From Bremerella sp. JC817 (GTDB lineage Bacteria; Planctomycetota; Planctomycetia; Pirellulales; Pirellulaceae): 64,000 nt of DNA. Positions 18,294 to 30,007 of the stretch are shown piece by piece. A model generated the notes under the pieces. It worked only from the letters and a program-made list of their open reading frames with translations. It did not search any database and had not been told where the DNA came from. The position numbers and the translations under genes were made by a program. Within the stretch, counting starts at the first letter, position 1. Each line of letters begins with the position of its first letter. The stretch spans positions 744,001 through 808,000 of the forward strand of contig NZ_JBFEFG010000281.1 in assembly GCF_040718835.1 (NCBI RefSeq). The letters are read 5' to 3'.

Positions 18294-18839
18294 TTCGGAC
18301 GAAGCACGTGATTCGACGAGCGATTTGAACATCACCAGCGCGTCGACGAAGCCTTTCTGCGGATGCTGAAACGCCTGAGGCAACTCGATCCAGACGCGGT
18401 GAATTTCTTCGACCGACATGTCTCGCGGCAACGCATAGGTTTCCCCAGCACGAATCACCGGTACTAAGATCTGCAGGACCACTTCCCAGTCCGATGGTTG
18501 AACGGGACGCATCTGCACGTCAGGGTTGGCCTCGATACGGCTCTCTGCCTCTCGCTTGGCCACAATCGCAGAAGAAAGGGGACGCCCGTAGAGATCGACA
18601 TTGCCGGCCGCCTTTTCGACGGAATCGACGTCGGCCGCTGGATGAACTCGGGGAAAGAAGTAATCCCTCAGCCTCCCACCATTCCAAATACCCGGGAAGT
18701 CGTAGTCGGCGTAGCTTCCGTCGCGGCGGCGAAGTCGATCCACCCGGTTCGGGTTATCCATAAGGCTATGCCGCATTTGCATGACTCCCCCAACGATCGC
18801 CACGACTGCCACAAAGATCAGCGCCAGAATTTCCATCAC
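18234..18839 (-). CDS. Hypothetical single-pass membrane protein
   Basis: This 201-residue protein has one N-terminal membrane segment (MMEILALIFVAVVAIVGGVM) followed by a soluble, charged cytoplasmic or periplasmic part without a domain I recognise. It starts 23 bases after the stop of another small membrane-protein gene on the same strand, so the two probably form an operon. Its 3' end overlaps the kinase gene on the opposite strand by 60 bases. The ATG at 18836 is an equally possible start. No function is proposed. Confidence 0.65.
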   Translation of the reverse strand: MMEILALIFVAVVAIVGGVMQMRHSLMDNPNRVDRLRRRDGSYADYDFPGIWNGGRLRDYFFPRVHPAADVDSVEKAAGNVDLYGRPLSSAIVAKREAESRIEANPDVQMRPVQPSDWEVVLQILVPVIRAGETYALPRDMSVEEIHRVWIELPQAFQHPQKGFVDALVMFKSLVESRASSESSDEMHLRVGGEQFDLDRG

Positions 18840-18862
18840 ACGGGGTCGCCTCGTTGCAGGAT

Positions 18863-19153
18863 CTAGTCTCCTCCATCGCCATCGAAGCCATCCAATCCAT
18901 CGTCAGAGGAATCGATCACGATGTCGTTTTCGTCCGTTTCGACGTAGCCCAGACCGACTCGATAACTGGCGGACTCCGCTTTCGGGGGAGCCGATCCGAC
19001 ATCGAGATCGCGATGACTGTTGCTGCGGCTCTTACCCCAGCCAAATCGCGCACCGGCCTTCTGCTTGTCGTCAGACGACCGCCGGTTCAGCAATGCGATC
19101 AGCAGAAAGGCAATCACTACCCCGCCAAACAGTGCGAGCAATATCGGAAGCAT
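18863..19153 (-). CDS. Hypothetical small membrane protein
   Basis: This 96-residue protein begins MLPILLALFGGVVIAFLLIA, one membrane helix. A basic stretch follows, then an acidic tail rich in Asp and Gly (about residues 70-96). The start at 19153 was chosen because the 28 codons further upstream lack hydrophobic or family character. It is the first gene of a two-gene minus-strand unit downstream of clpB. No known domain. Confidence 0.6.
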   Translation of the reverse strand: MLPILLALFGGVVIAFLLIALLNRRSSDDKQKAGARFGWGKSRSNSHRDLDVGSAPPKAESASYRVGLGYVETDENDIVIDSSDDGLDGFDGDGGD

Positions 19154-19227
19154 TCGTTGTGCAACTAACCTACCTGCGTTGAAAGGCTGGATTGTCTTTC
19201 GCCACAGTCCTACTTTGGTATTGGCAA

Positions 19228-19275
19228 GAAAAAGCAAAGGGACGCAGCCTCAGATTAACGGAAGCGGCGTCCCCT
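19228..19275 (-). terminator. Terminator of clpB
   Basis: On the minus strand the stem GGGACGC / GCGTCCC, with a loop of about 21 bases, is followed by TTTGCTTTTT. It starts 29 bases after the clpB stop. Confidence 0.75.
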
Positions 19276-19301
19276 GTTAAGTTAAATCGCGGCGATCGGC
19301 A

Positions 19302-21980
19302 TTAAGTCACCGTCGCCGATTCGACGGAACTACTACCGATGGCCGACTTGCCGAACGTATAGCCAGTTCCGTCATAGCCAACCGTGATTCGGTCGCCATC
19401 CTTGAAGTCTCCCTTCAACAACAGCGTCGCCAACTGGTTTTGCAGGCGATTCTGAATCACTCGCTTCAGCGGTCGGGCACCATACAGCGGATCGAAACCT
19501 TCGTCCGCCAAGGCATCCTTGGCCGAATCGCTGACCACCAGTTCGATCCCCTGCTCTTCCAGTTGATGCGCCAGCCCACGCGTCTGGAAGTCGACAATCG
19601 ATCGAATCTGTTCCTTCAACAGCGGCTTGAAGACAATGATGTCGTCAATTCGGTTGAGAAACTCTGGCAGGAACTTCGTTCGCAGGTTGGCCTGGGCGGC
19701 TTCGCGAATTTCTTCGTCGCTTCCACCTTCCTGGGCAATCTGCTGAATGGCCTGGCTACCGATGTTGCTCGTCATCACCACAATCGTGTTGGTGAAATCG
19801 ACCGTGTGACCATGGTTGTCGGTCAGTCGGCCATCATCCAGCACCTGTAGCAAGATGTTGAACACATCGTGATGCGCCTTTTCGACTTCGTCGAGCAAGA
19901 TCACGCTGTAAGGCCGCCGGCGAACTGCTTCGGTCAGCTTGCCACCTTCTTCGTAGCCGACATATCCGGGAGGAGCCCCGATCAGTCGACTCACCGCGTG
20001 ACGTTCCATGTACTCGCTCATGTCGATACGCACCATGGCGTTCTCGTCGTCGAACAAAGCTTCGGCCAACGCCTTGCACAGTTCGGTCTTACCTACGCCT
20101 GTTGGGCCCAGGAAGATAAACGAACCGACCGGACGATTGGCAGCCTGAAGTCCGCTACGACTTCGACGCACCGCATTGGCCACGGCAACGACCGCTTCTT
20201 CCTGACCGACCACACGTTGATGCAATCGTTCTTCAAGGACCAGCAGCTTGGCTCGTTCCGTTTCCAACATCTTGGCAATCGGAACGCCTGTCCATTGGCT
20301 GACCACTTCGGCGATTTCATCCTCTGTGACCTGTTCTCGCAGGAGACGTCGTTCGTTCTTGGCGTCGTCCTTTTCGGCTTCTTGCTCGCTCTCAGCTTCC
20401 ATTCGCGATACCAACGCGTCGTGCTTCTTTTGCAGCTCGAACAGCTTTTGGTAATCGCTTTCGGGAACGAGTTGCCCCATCGATTGAATCTCTTGAATCG
20501 ATGCGTGCAGACGAGAATATTCCAGATCGGTCGCGGCCAGTTCCTCGCGGATTTGAGCGACGTCTCCCATTCCCATCTTCTCCGCTTCCCATTGTTCGCG
20601 AAGGCTGGCAAGTTGCCGTTTGACCTGTTCCATCTCGTCTTGAATTTCTTCACGACGCTGGATGGCGGTCTCTTCCGTTTCTTCGGCCAGTTGGCGATCG
20701 GCCAACTGCAGCTGCGTTAGACGTCGCTGCACCTGATCGATCTCAGCCGGAACGCTTTCCAGTTCGATCGCCAGACGACTCGAGGCTTCGTCCACCAGGT
20801 CGATGGCCTTGTCTGGCAGGAAACGATCGGTGATGTATCGATCCGATAGCTTCGCCGCCGCGACCAGGGCCGAGTCCTTGATCTTGATCCCATGATGCGC
20901 TTCGTACCGCGGCTTCAGACCACGCAGAATCGCGATGGTATCTTCGATCGAAGGTTCCCCAACGTAGACCGGTTGGAATCGACGTTCCAGCGCCGCGTCC
21001 TTCTCGATATACTGTCGGTACTCGTCGAGGGTCGTGGCACCGATACAACGCAGTTCGCCACGGGCCAACGCAGGCTTCAACAGGTTGGCCGCATCGGCCC
21101 CACCTTCTGCCTTGCCGGCACCGACGACCGTATGCAACTCGTCGATGAACAGCACGACGCTTCCCTGGGAATCTTGAACTTCCTTCAGCACCGCTTTCAG
21201 GCGTTCCTCGAATTCACCACGGAACTTCGCCCCCGCGACCAATGCCCCCATGTCGAGAGCGATCACGCGTTTGTTCTTCAAGCTTTGCGGTACGTCCCCT
21301 TGGACGATTCGCAATGCCAGACCTTCGGCGATGGCGGTCTTACCGACGCCTGGCTCGCCGATCAAAACGGGATTGTTCTTCGTACGACGTGACAACACTT
21401 GAACCGTTCGGCGAATTTCTTCGTCGCGTCCGATCACCGGATCGAGCTTCCCTTTTTCAGCTCGCTCGACGAGGTCGATGCCGTACTTCTTCAAGGCCTG
21501 GAAGGTGTCTTCCGGGCTTTGCGATGTCACGCGAGAACTTCCTCGCACTTCGCGGAGTGCCGACAGAATATCTTTCTCGGTGACCGCGTTGACCTGCAGG
21601 ATATCCTTGGCCTTCGAGGGGACCTGGGCCAAGGCAAACATCAGATGCTCGGTCGAGACAAACTCGTCCTTCATGGTGTCGGCTTGCTTTTGCGCGGCCT
21701 GAAACACCTGGTCAAGTTCGCCCGACATCCGAAGTTGACCGTCGCCACCGGTCACGGTCGAAAGGCGACCGATTTCCGACTTCAACATCGACTCAAGCTG
21801 CCCACGATTCGCTCCGATCTTGTCGAGCAAAGGGCGAACAACGCCCCCGTTCTCGTTCAAAAGCGCAGCGAGCAAATGCAACGGAGTCAGCGAAGTATTG
21901 CGAGACTCAGTCGCCATCTGCTGAGCCAACTGAACGGCCTCTTGAGCTTTGATCGTGTACTTATCGAATCGTGGTGTCAT
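19302..21980 (-). CDS. clpB: ATP-dependent disaggregase ClpB
   Basis: This 892-residue AAA+ chaperone resolves protein aggregates with DnaK/DnaJ/GrpE, all encoded in this window. Domains in order are the Clp N-domain (about 1-145), first ATPase with Walker [14 protein letters not shown] (about 205), a middle coiled-coil domain (about 410-530) that marks it as ClpB rather than ClpA/C, second ATPase with [13 protein letters not shown] (about 605), and the C-terminal D2-small domain. It lies downstream of dnaK on the same strand, but a dnaK terminator lies between them, so clpB probably also has its own promoter. Confidence 0.97.
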   Translation of the reverse strand: MTPRFDKYTIKAQEAVQLAQQMATESRNTSLTPLHLLAALLNENGGVVRPLLDKIGANRGQLESMLKSEIGRLSTVTGGDGQLRMSGELDQVFQAAQKQADTMKDEFVSTEHLMFALAQVPSKAKDILQVNAVTEKDILSALREVRGSSRVTSQSPEDTFQALKKYGIDLVERAEKGKLDPVIGRDEEIRRTVQVLSRRTKNNPVLIGEPGVGKTAIAEGLALRIVQGDVPQSLKNKRVIALDMGALVAGAKFRGEFEERLKAVLKEVQDSQGSVVLFIDELHTVVGAGKAEGGADAANLLKPALARGELRCIGATTLDEYRQYIEKDAALERRFQPVYVGEPSIEDTIAILRGLKPRYEAHHGIKIKDSALVAAAKLSDRYITDRFLPDKAIDLVDEASSRLAIELESVPAEIDQVQRRLTQLQLADRQLAEETEETAIQRREEIQDEMEQVKRQLASLREQWEAEKMGMGDVAQIREELAATDLEYSRLHASIQEIQSMGQLVPESDYQKLFELQKKHDALVSRMEAESEQEAEKDDAKNERRLLREQVTEDEIAEVVSQWTGVPIAKMLETERAKLLVLEERLHQRVVGQEEAVVAVANAVRRSRSGLQAANRPVGSFIFLGPTGVGKTELCKALAEALFDDENAMVRIDMSEYMERHAVSRLIGAPPGYVGYEEGGKLTEAVRRRPYSVILLDEVEKAHHDVFNILLQVLDDGRLTDNHGHTVDFTNTIVVMTSNIGSQAIQQIAQEGGSDEEIREAAQANLRTKFLPEFLNRIDDIIVFKPLLKEQIRSIVDFQTRGLAHQLEEQGIELVVSDSAKDALADEGFDPLYGARPLKRVIQNRLQNQLATLLLKGDFKDGDRITVGYDGTGYTFGKSAIGSSSVESATVT

Positions 21981-22102
21981 AATGCGTTCCTTTTGAGTTT
22001 ATATGAGTACAGGCGTGGCTTAATTCACTCCTGGTTATTTGAAATTGAGATTTTGGAATTGCCTCCTTGCTCGATTTAAACATGCGTGATCTCGTCATTC
22101 CA

Positions 22103-22139
22103 TAAAAAGGGCCGGGCGCCTTGCGGCCCCAGCCCTTTG
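22103..22139 (-). terminator. Terminator of dnaK
   Basis: On the minus strand an 11-base-pair stem (AAAGGGCTGGG / CCCGGCCCTTT, one G-U pair) encloses a GCC-GCAA-GGC inner hairpin and ends in TTTTT. It lies 64 bases past the dnaK stop. Confidence 0.85.
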
Positions 22140-22160
22140 GGTTCACTCATGGTTCTGCAT

Positions 22161-22186
22161 GATGCCCGGGCTTGTTGCCGGGCATC
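22161..22186 (-). other. Perfect hairpin between dnaK stop and terminator
   Basis: The 9-base-pair perfect stem GATGCCCGG / CCGGGCATC has an 8-base loop and no T tract, just past the dnaK stop. It may protect the 3' end of the transcript. Confidence 0.5.
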
Positions 22187-22202
22187 GTGGGTGCGAAGAA
22201 CG

Positions 22203-24146
<1,944 letters not shown>

Positions 24147-24612
24147 GATGGTTACCTCTTTCTTTCGTTAAATCCGCGCCGCCAGGGCGTCAGGGTGTTT
24201 TATAAAAGGAAGGCCGAGCTTGCACTCGACTTTGCTTGTCATGCTTGAATGGAACCTGCCGAGCCGGTTGCAGCTCGTGCAGTTGCTGTCGATGAATTGC
24301 AAGAGCTATGCCAAAACAAATTCCCAAGTGACCACTAGCACCACAAGTCTTGTAGCCATAAAGACTTAAAACAAAGGCGTTTTTTCCATCGCTAAATCAC
24401 GGGCTTCTATCTCTGGATTTCTCTGCCAAAATGGCAGCGATCTCACCCAAACTATGGTGGGTCCTAGGTTTAAGGCGGCTGGGAATGAAGTATGATTCTG
24501 AAAATACCGATCGCATTCACCTTGGATGACGGTCGCAGCCACGCTGGTCGCTTTATGGCATCCTGCGAGACTGCCGCTGCTGCCCGTGATCCTTCAAGCA
24601 AAACATCCCACC
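24147..24612. other. Divergent intergenic region, dnaK / pheA
   Basis: About 465 bases hold no gene that I can support. A 10-base palindrome TTTTATAAAA (24198-24207) lies about 50 bases upstream of the dnaK start and could contain its -10 element. I find no good CIRCE repeat (TTAGCACTC type) here. The part nearer pheA has long A runs and no clear promoter. Confidence 0.45.
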
Positions 24613-25701
24613 ATGGCCAAAGCTCCCCGCAAGACTTCCGCGACCGACCTGAAGAAGACGTTGGCCAAGATCGACCAGCAAATCCTTGACTTGCTCTCGA
24701 AACGGGTCGATGCCTGTCAGAAAATGGTCCAAGCCGACCCGGGCAAAACGATCGAACAGCAGCTCAGCTCGGAAGAAACCGAGCTGCAAAAGCTGCTTTC
24801 CAGCAACAAGACAACGCTGAAGAACGACTCGGTCTCGCCCGTGTTGCAGGAAGTGTTGAGCCTCTGCCGTGGTGCCTCGCGACGCCTTCGCGTGGCTTAT
24901 CTCGGTCCGCAGTACAGCTATTCGCACCAGGCCGCCGTCGAAAAGTTCGGTTCCAATGCCGACTATTCACCCGTTGCGACGATCGCGGCTGTCTTCGAAG
25001 AAATCCAACGCAATCAGGCCGATTTTGGGCTCGTCCCGGTCGAGAACTCCAACGATGGACGCGTAACCGACACGCTCGAGATGTTCGCCAAGTTGCCGAC
25101 CAAAATCTGCGGCGAAGTGAAACTCCACATCCATCATCAGCTTTTGGCGAAGTGCAACCGCGAGTCGATCAAAGAAGTCTTCAGTAAGCCTCAAGCCTTG
25201 TCGCAATGTCGCAATTGGCTGGCTAAGCATCTGCCGGCAGCTCGGCCGATTGAAATGGCCAGCACGGCAGCCGCCGCCCAATTGGCAGCCCAGAAAGAAG
25301 GTGCCGCTGCGATCGCAAGTCGTGCTGCTGGAATGAATTACAACCTGGAGACAATCGCCTCGAACATCGAGGACAACCCGAACAACATCACTCGGTTCGC
25401 GGTCATCTCGCACGACATGGGTCCCAAAACCGGGAACGACAAGACGGCCCTGCTCTTCCAAACCGAGCACAAGCCAGGGGCCTTGGCAGACGCGATGAAC
25501 ATCTTCAAGAAGAACCGGCTGAACCTGACCTGGATCGAGTCGTTCCCGGTTGCCAACTCCCCAGAAGAGTACCTTTTCTTCGTTGAGATGGAGGGGCACT
25601 GCTCGGAACTGAAGATCCGCCGGGCGGTCTCGGCCCTGGAAAAGAAATCGCTCCGCCTGGAAATTCTCGGCTCGTACCAGAAGACCGAACCGGTCAACTA
25701 G
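24613..25701 (+). CDS. pheA: Bifunctional chorismate mutase / prephenate dehydratase
   Basis: This 362-residue P-protein of phenylalanine synthesis has three parts. The N-terminal helical AroQ-type mutase region (about 10-90) looks divergent from the classic sequence. The prephenate dehydratase domain (about 92-270) carries the ENSNDGRV and NITRFAVIS motifs. The C-terminal ACT domain (about 280-355) has the GALADAMNIFKKNRLNLTWIE region, which binds phenylalanine for feedback inhibition. The ATG at 24613 gives the sensible N-terminus; the upstream extension is not family-like. It is probably monocistronic. Confidence 0.92.
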   Translation: MAKAPRKTSATDLKKTLAKIDQQILDLLSKRVDACQKMVQADPGKTIEQQLSSEETELQKLLSSNKTTLKNDSVSPVLQEVLSLCRGASRRLRVAYLGPQYSYSHQAAVEKFGSNADYSPVATIAAVFEEIQRNQADFGLVPVENSNDGRVTDTLEMFAKLPTKICGEVKLHIHHQLLAKCNRESIKEVFSKPQALSQCRNWLAKHLPAARPIEMASTAAAAQLAAQKEGAAAIASRAAGMNYNLETIASNIEDNPNNITRFAVISHDMGPKTGNDKTALLFQTEHKPGALADAMNIFKKNRLNLTWIESFPVANSPEEYLFFVEMEGHCSELKIRRAVSALEKKSLRLEILGSYQKTEPVN

Positions 25702-25893
25702 AGCGTGCGTTATCGGTGCCAGACCGTGAAAAACACGGCAAAAATTATGCCCCATTCTGGTGACAGGTGACCTCGACGACGATGCCAGCACTCTGCTATA
25801 TTTACGGGTTTCATTCCAAAACCATGGCACGACTTAGGTTAAGCTGAGTCCCAATTTTTCAACGACCACTGGCGGTCCGAAGGAGAACGACGG

Positions 25894-26652
25894 GTGAGAC
25901 GTCCTTTCATCGCAGGTAACTGGAAAATGAACACCACCAAAGCAGAAGGCGTGGCTTTGGTGAAAGGCGTTGCTGAAGGCAACACGGCAGGCGACGCGGT
26001 CGAAGTTGCCGTTTGTGCCCCGAGTGTTTACCTGGATGCGGTCGTCACCGCTGCCGGTGGCAAGGTTGGCGTGGGTGCTCAGAATTGCTACCACGAAGCT
26101 TCCGGCGCTTTCACCGGTGAGATCTCGGCTGCCATGGCGAAAGACGTCGGCTGCCAGTACGTGATCCTTGGTCACAGCGAACGTCGTCACATCTTCGGCG
26201 AATCGAACGCCGATGTCTGCAAGAAGGTTCATGCCGTTCTGGCCGCCGGCCTCGTGCCGATTGTTTGCGTTGGCGAACTGCTGGAAGAACGCGAATCGGG
26301 TAAGACCTCGGACGTTGTTGCCGAACAGATGTACGGTAGCCTCGCTGGGGTCACTGCCGAACAAATGAAGTCGGTCGTGATTGCTTACGAACCTGTCTGG
26401 GCGATTGGTACCGGCAAGGTTGCGACTCCCGAACAAGCCGAAGAAGTTCACGCCGGCATCCGCACCCTGATGACCGCCAAGTACGGCGAAGCGATCTCCG
26501 AAGGTGTTCGCATCCAGTACGGCGGTAGCGTGAAGCCTGACAACGCCGCCGAACTGCTTTCGCAGCCGAACATCGACGGTGCCTTGGTTGGTGGCGCATC
26601 GCTGAAGGCAGACAGCTTCCTTGGCATTATTGCCGGGGCAAACGCTTCCTAA
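25894..26652 (+). CDS. tpiA: Triosephosphate isomerase
   Basis: This 252-residue glycolytic TIM barrel interconverts DHAP and glyceraldehyde-3-phosphate. It has the substrate-binding AGNWKMN (Asn/Lys) at the N-terminus, catalytic His in ILGHSERR, catalytic Glu in AYEPVWAIGTG and the phosphate loop YGGSVKPDN. The start is GTG at 25894 behind a strong AAGGAG site. secG follows 85 bases downstream, a neighbour pair common in bacteria. It would also use DHAP released by the BMC aldolase described further on. Confidence 0.97.
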   Translation: MRRPFIAGNWKMNTTKAEGVALVKGVAEGNTAGDAVEVAVCAPSVYLDAVVTAAGGKVGVGAQNCYHEASGAFTGEISAAMAKDVGCQYVILGHSERRHIFGESNADVCKKVHAVLAAGLVPIVCVGELLEERESGKTSDVVAEQMYGSLAGVTAEQMKSVVIAYEPVWAIGTGKVATPEQAEEVHAGIRTLMTAKYGEAISEGVRIQYGGSVKPDNAAELLSQPNIDGALVGGASLKADSFLGIIAGANAS

Positions 26653-26737
26653 TTCGATTCACTCCCCTGGTTGGTCTCGCTTGCTGGCGATGCCTTTTCA
26701 AGAATCCTAACACGGACGTTTTCAGAAGTATCCAGTC

Positions 26738-27250
26738 ATGACCAGTCCCATCCTTTTCGGGTTTCTTCAGTATATCCTTGGCCCGCTGATTTTCATGACC
26801 TCGGTCTTCCTCATCATGGTCGTGCTCGTGCAGCGTGGTCGTGGTGGCGGTCTGACCGGTGCCCTGGGTGGTGCTGGCGGTCAAAGCGCTTTTGGTGCCA
26901 AGGCTGGTGACGTCTTCACGAAGATCACCATCGTCGTGGCCGTTTTCTGGATTCTGCTCTGCATTCTGGCCACCATGAGCCTGCAAGACTCGGGTGCGAG
27001 CAAGCTGGGCTCTGGCGGCGGTGTTGCCCCAGCCGGTGGTGCTTCGGCAACGCCAGGCATGGAAGGTCCAGCATTGACCGTCCCATCGGACGAAGAAGGT
27101 ACCCAGCCAGCGGACGAAGCCGCACCAGCTGACAAGCCTGCCGAGAATCTCGAACCACCTGCTGGCGAGTCGACCGAAGCCCCAGCCGCGGAAGCTGCCG
27201 CCCCAGCAACCGAAGAAGCTCCGATGACCGAAGAGAAGCCTGCTTCTTAG
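26738..27250 (+). CDS. secG: Preprotein translocase subunit SecG
   Basis: This 170-residue inner-membrane subunit of the SecYEG channel has two membrane helices (about 9-30 and 65-85) flanking the conserved loop [14 protein letters not shown]. The C-terminal half (about 95-170) is a low-complexity tail rich in Ala, Pro and Glu, much longer than in E. coli SecG (110 residues in total). Such tails are usual in planctomycete SecG. A terminator follows. Confidence 0.93.
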   Translation: MTSPILFGFLQYILGPLIFMTSVFLIMVVLVQRGRGGGLTGALGGAGGQSAFGAKAGDVFTKITIVVAVFWILLCILATMSLQDSGASKLGSGGGVAPAGGASATPGMEGPALTVPSDEEGTQPADEAAPADKPAENLEPPAGESTEAPAAEAAAPATEEAPMTEEKPAS

Positions 27251-27283
27251 TGTTCTCGAGCCCAATCGAAGACGTTTTCTGCA

Positions 27284-27316
27284 AACTTCCCCGAGAACCT
27301 CTTGGGGAAGTTTTTA
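27284..27316 (+). terminator. Terminator of the tpiA-secG unit
   Basis: The 9-base-pair stem AACTTCCCC / GGGGAAGTT, with an 11-base loop, runs directly into five T. Confidence 0.9.
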
Positions 27317-27370
27317 TCGTTTCATTCGCCCCTTTCCCATCGCATCGCACTCAACTGGAGATCCCCCAAC

Positions 27371-28255
27371 ATGCTGCTTAGCATGACCGGCTATGGCGAT
27401 GCCCACCTGCACACTGAAGGGGTTTCGGTATCGATCGAGATCCGCTCGGTCAATAACCGCTACTTCAAATTGGCGGTCCGCGGGAACGAGCTCTTCAGTG
27501 GGCTCGAATCGCAGATCGAAGCGGTAACCCGGAAGCATATCAATCGCGGCACCATCACGATCAACCTGCGTATCAAGCAGGACGTGACGGCCGACAAGTA
27601 CCGCATCGATACCGAAGTGCTGGAAAGCTACATCCAACAAATCCACAAGCTTGGGTCGAAGGTCGGCATTACCGAGACGCCGCACATTGACTCGATCTTG
27701 CAGCTCCCTGGCGTGGTCCAGGAAAACAGCGACAGTGACGACGAACAATTCAACGCCTGGCCGGTGATCGAACAAGCCCTCAAGACGGCGCTTGAAAAGT
27801 TTGATTCGATGCGTCGCCACGAAGGGGAAGCCACGACGAAAGATCTGCGAGAAAACCTCGCCTTGATCGCGTCGCACCTCGAAGAAATCGAAGCCAAGTC
27901 GCCCGATGTTATCGCCGGCTATCGCGATCGCATGACCGACCGCGTGAACAAGGTCCTGGAGGAATTCGACGTTTCGGTCGATCCAGCAACACTCCTTCGC
28001 GAAGTCGCGATCTTCACCGATCGCGTCAACATCTCGGAAGAAGTCGTGCGACTGAAAAGCCACCTCGGGCAATTCGAGAACTTCCTGACCCAGAAAGAAT
28101 CGACGGGCCGTAAGCTCGACTTCCTGACTCAGGAGTTGTTTCGTGAAACGAACACGATCGGCTCGAAAGCGAACGATGCCGAGATCGCCAAAGCGGTCGT
28201 GGAAATGAAGACTGCGATCGAAAAGATCCGCGAGCAAGTCCAGAACATCGAGTGA
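27371..28255 (+). CDS. yicC: YicC family endoribonuclease
   Basis: This 294-residue protein has the YicC N-terminal domain, starting with the hallmark MLLSMTGYG and SVNNRYFK, and the DUF1732 C-terminal domain with DFLTQELFRETNTIGSKAND. The family is known to act as endoribonucleases. The start is the ATG at 27371. Its stop overlaps the GTG of gmk by four bases, and yicC-gmk-rpoZ-coaC form one tightly packed operon, a common order in bacteria. Confidence 0.93.
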   Translation: MLLSMTGYGDAHLHTEGVSVSIEIRSVNNRYFKLAVRGNELFSGLESQIEAVTRKHINRGTITINLRIKQDVTADKYRIDTEVLESYIQQIHKLGSKVGITETPHIDSILQLPGVVQENSDSDDEQFNAWPVIEQALKTALEKFDSMRRHEGEATTKDLRENLALIASHLEEIEAKSPDVIAGYRDRMTDRVNKVLEEFDVSVDPATLLREVAIFTDRVNISEEVVRLKSHLGQFENFLTQKESTGRKLDFLTQELFRETNTIGSKANDAEIAKAVVEMKTAIEKIREQVQNIE

Positions 28256-28917
28256 GCGAGTTCCGCCTGGAAGGCAGTCCTCGCCGAAACGTGAATCCCA
28301 GCAACCAGCAGAGCATGACGAATACCACGCCTGGCATTTTGGTCATCCTTTCCGGCCCCTCGGGCGTCGGCAAGTCGACCGTTGTGCGTAAACTGCTGGC
28401 CCTGGGAGATCCGGCCATCGAACTGAGCATCTCGGCGACGACTCGTTCGCCCCGAGATGGAGAGCAAAACGGCGTCGACTATCACTTCCTTTCCAAGGAA
28501 GAGTTCGAGAAACGAATCGATGAAGACCAGTTCCTGGAATTCGTCGAGGTTTTCCGAACAGGCCACCTGTATGGCACCTTGCGAAGCGAAGTCGAAGCCC
28601 GAATCGCCCAGGGGATTTCGGTCCTACTGGAGATCGACGTCGAAGGAGCCGCCAAGGTTCAAGACAAGTACCCTGATGCCGTGACGATTTTCCTCAGCCC
28701 CGACTCGAGCGAAGAATTGGAACGTCGACTTCGAGACCGGGGAACAGAAACAGAAGAAGCCATTCAACGTCGACTGGCAACGGCCCAACACGAGATGGAA
28801 AACTCGACCTGGTATCGCTACCGGGTAGTTAACGTGGCCGATGCTGCCGACGATGCCGTTACACAACTTGCGGACATTATCCGTCAGGAAAAGGAGGAGC
28901 GATGCTCGAAGAACTGA
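28252..28917 (+). CDS. gmk: Guanylate kinase
   Basis: This 221-residue kinase phosphorylates GMP to GDP. The P-loop is GPSGVGKST, and the GMP-binding region contains SATTRSPRDGEQNGVDYHF. The GTG at 28252 overlaps the yicC stop (GTGA), which suggests coupling; an in-frame ATG at 28315 would remove 21 residues that are not part of the kinase fold and is an equally good start. Its end overlaps rpoZ by 16 bases. Confidence 0.94.
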   Translation: MSEFRLEGSPRRNVNPSNQQSMTNTTPGILVILSGPSGVGKSTVVRKLLALGDPAIELSISATTRSPRDGEQNGVDYHFLSKEEFEKRIDEDQFLEFVEVFRTGHLYGTLRSEVEARIAQGISVLLEIDVEGAAKVQDKYPDAVTIFLSPDSSEELERRLRDRGTETEEAIQRRLATAQHEMENSTWYRYRVVNVADAADDAVTQLADIIRQEKEERCSKN

Positions 28918-29168
28918 AAGAAGAATTCATCATCAAGAAGGTCGGTGGCCGATTCAAGCTTTCGACGCTGATCCAGAAGCGTCTGGTCGCATTGAATGCC
29001 GGTAGCCGTCCATTGGTCGACATGCAGTCGGACAACAAGATGGAAATCGTCCTGGAAGAGATCAAGCAGGATAAGATCTTCCTGGACACCTCGAACGAAC
29101 TGCGCACCACCGCCGATAGCGACGTGATGATCAAGTCGTTCGACGCCATCATGAGCGACGAACTGTGA
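28902..29168 (+). CDS. rpoZ: RNA polymerase omega subunit
   Basis: This 88-residue omega-like protein helps assemble RNA polymerase. The segment FKLSTLIQKRLVALNAGSRP corresponds to the conserved omega helix region. Its place between gmk and coaC is the classic bacterial order and supports the call despite the short length. An AAGGAGG ribosome site lies inside the end of gmk. Confidence 0.88.
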   Translation: MLEELKEEFIIKKVGGRFKLSTLIQKRLVALNAGSRPLVDMQSDNKMEIVLEEIKQDKIFLDTSNELRTTADSDVMIKSFDAIMSDEL

Positions 29169-29707
29169 GCCCGGCAAAGGTCATCATTGGTGTCACCGGC
29201 GGAATCGCCGCGTACAAGACGCCTGCTCTGGTCAGCCAACTGGTCAAGTCAGATGTCGATGTCACCGTAGTGATGACCCGAGCTTCCCAGCAATTCGCAG
29301 GCGTGGCCACCTTGGCCGCGCTTTCCGGAAAGCGGGTTCATACGGAACTCTTTGACGATGCCATGCCCCTGGGCGCGCACATTGAACTTGCGCGTCGAGC
29401 GGCCCTTCTATGCATCGTGCCAGCCTCGGCGGACTTCATGGCCAAAGCTGCCCATGGGATGGCCGACGACCTGCTGAGCACGCTCTACCTGGCGTTCACA
29501 GGGCACGTGATGATGTGTCCGGCGATGAACAAAGAAATGTGGGCCCATCCTGCCGTCCAGCGAAACGTGGCAACACTGACCACGGACGGCGTTCAAATGA
29601 TCGGCCCTGACTCTGGCTGGCAAAGCTGCCGCGTGGAAGGCACCGGCCGCATGACCGAGCCTGACGAGATCTTCGCGGCCATTCAAAGCCACTTCAGCAG
29701 CCAGTAA
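29165..29707 (+). CDS. coaC: Phosphopantothenoylcysteine decarboxylase (CoaC) flavoprotein
   Basis: This 180-residue flavoprotein should decarboxylate phosphopantothenoylcysteine in coenzyme A synthesis. Family motifs are GVTGGIAAYKT (FMN binding), HIELAR with the catalytic histidine, PASADFMAKAAHGMADDLL, and PAMNKEMW. The usual C-terminal CoaB synthetase domain of the bifunctional Dfp/CoaBC is absent, so CoaB must be a separate gene elsewhere. GTG start with a four-base overlap with the rpoZ stop. Confidence 0.9.
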   Translation: MSPAKVIIGVTGGIAAYKTPALVSQLVKSDVDVTVVMTRASQQFAGVATLAALSGKRVHTELFDDAMPLGAHIELARRAALLCIVPASADFMAKAAHGMADDLLSTLYLAFTGHVMMCPAMNKEMWAHPAVQRNVATLTTDGVQMIGPDSGWQSCRVEGTGRMTEPDEIFAAIQSHFSSQ

Positions 29708-29754
29708 GAAATAACGAGCCGACTGCTCGCCCTTCCCCGCTACTGCATGCGCAG

Positions 29755-29786
29755 CAAAAAGGCGGCACCTAATGGATACCGCCTCT
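29755..29786 (-). terminator. Terminator of the small basic protein gene
   Basis: On the minus strand the stem AGGCGG / CCGCCT is followed by a run of T. It lies about 40 bases past the stop of the small basic protein and could also limit read-through from coaC. Confidence 0.65.
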
Positions 29787-29824
29787 TCGTAGCTCATTGG
29801 GAACCGCGATCGCGGGCTGAAGGC

Positions 29825-30007
29825 TTACAGGCCCCAGCGTTCGATCAGTTCTTCAGCGGCCGGAGTCAGCTTGCGGAGCTTATCGGCGATCTTGCGACGT
29901 TCGTCATTCGTTGGGTTCTTCGCCAAGGTTGCCTTGAACTTGGCATAAACCTTCTTGCGATGACGACGACGTTTCAGCTCCTTGTGACGTTCGTTGATGA
30001 CCGGCAC
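29825..30007 (-). CDS. Small basic protein, DUF6800-like
   Basis: This 60-residue protein is rich in Lys and Arg, starting MPVINERHKELKRRRHRKK, and is predicted to be almost entirely helical. The pattern of a basic N-terminus followed by a helical region with RRKIADKLRKLTP matches small planctomycete proteins grouped as DUF6800. Its charge suggests nucleic acid or ribosome binding, but that is inference only. It has its own terminator and is probably monocistronic. Confidence 0.7.
   Translation of the reverse strand: MPVINERHKELKRRRHRKKVYAKFKATLAKNPTNDERRKIADKLRKLTPAAEELIERWGL

Noticed and set aside
24147..24612. CIRCE element upstream of dnaK
   Set aside because: A TTGCACTC-like half-site exists near 24220 but no matching inverted half at the required spacing.
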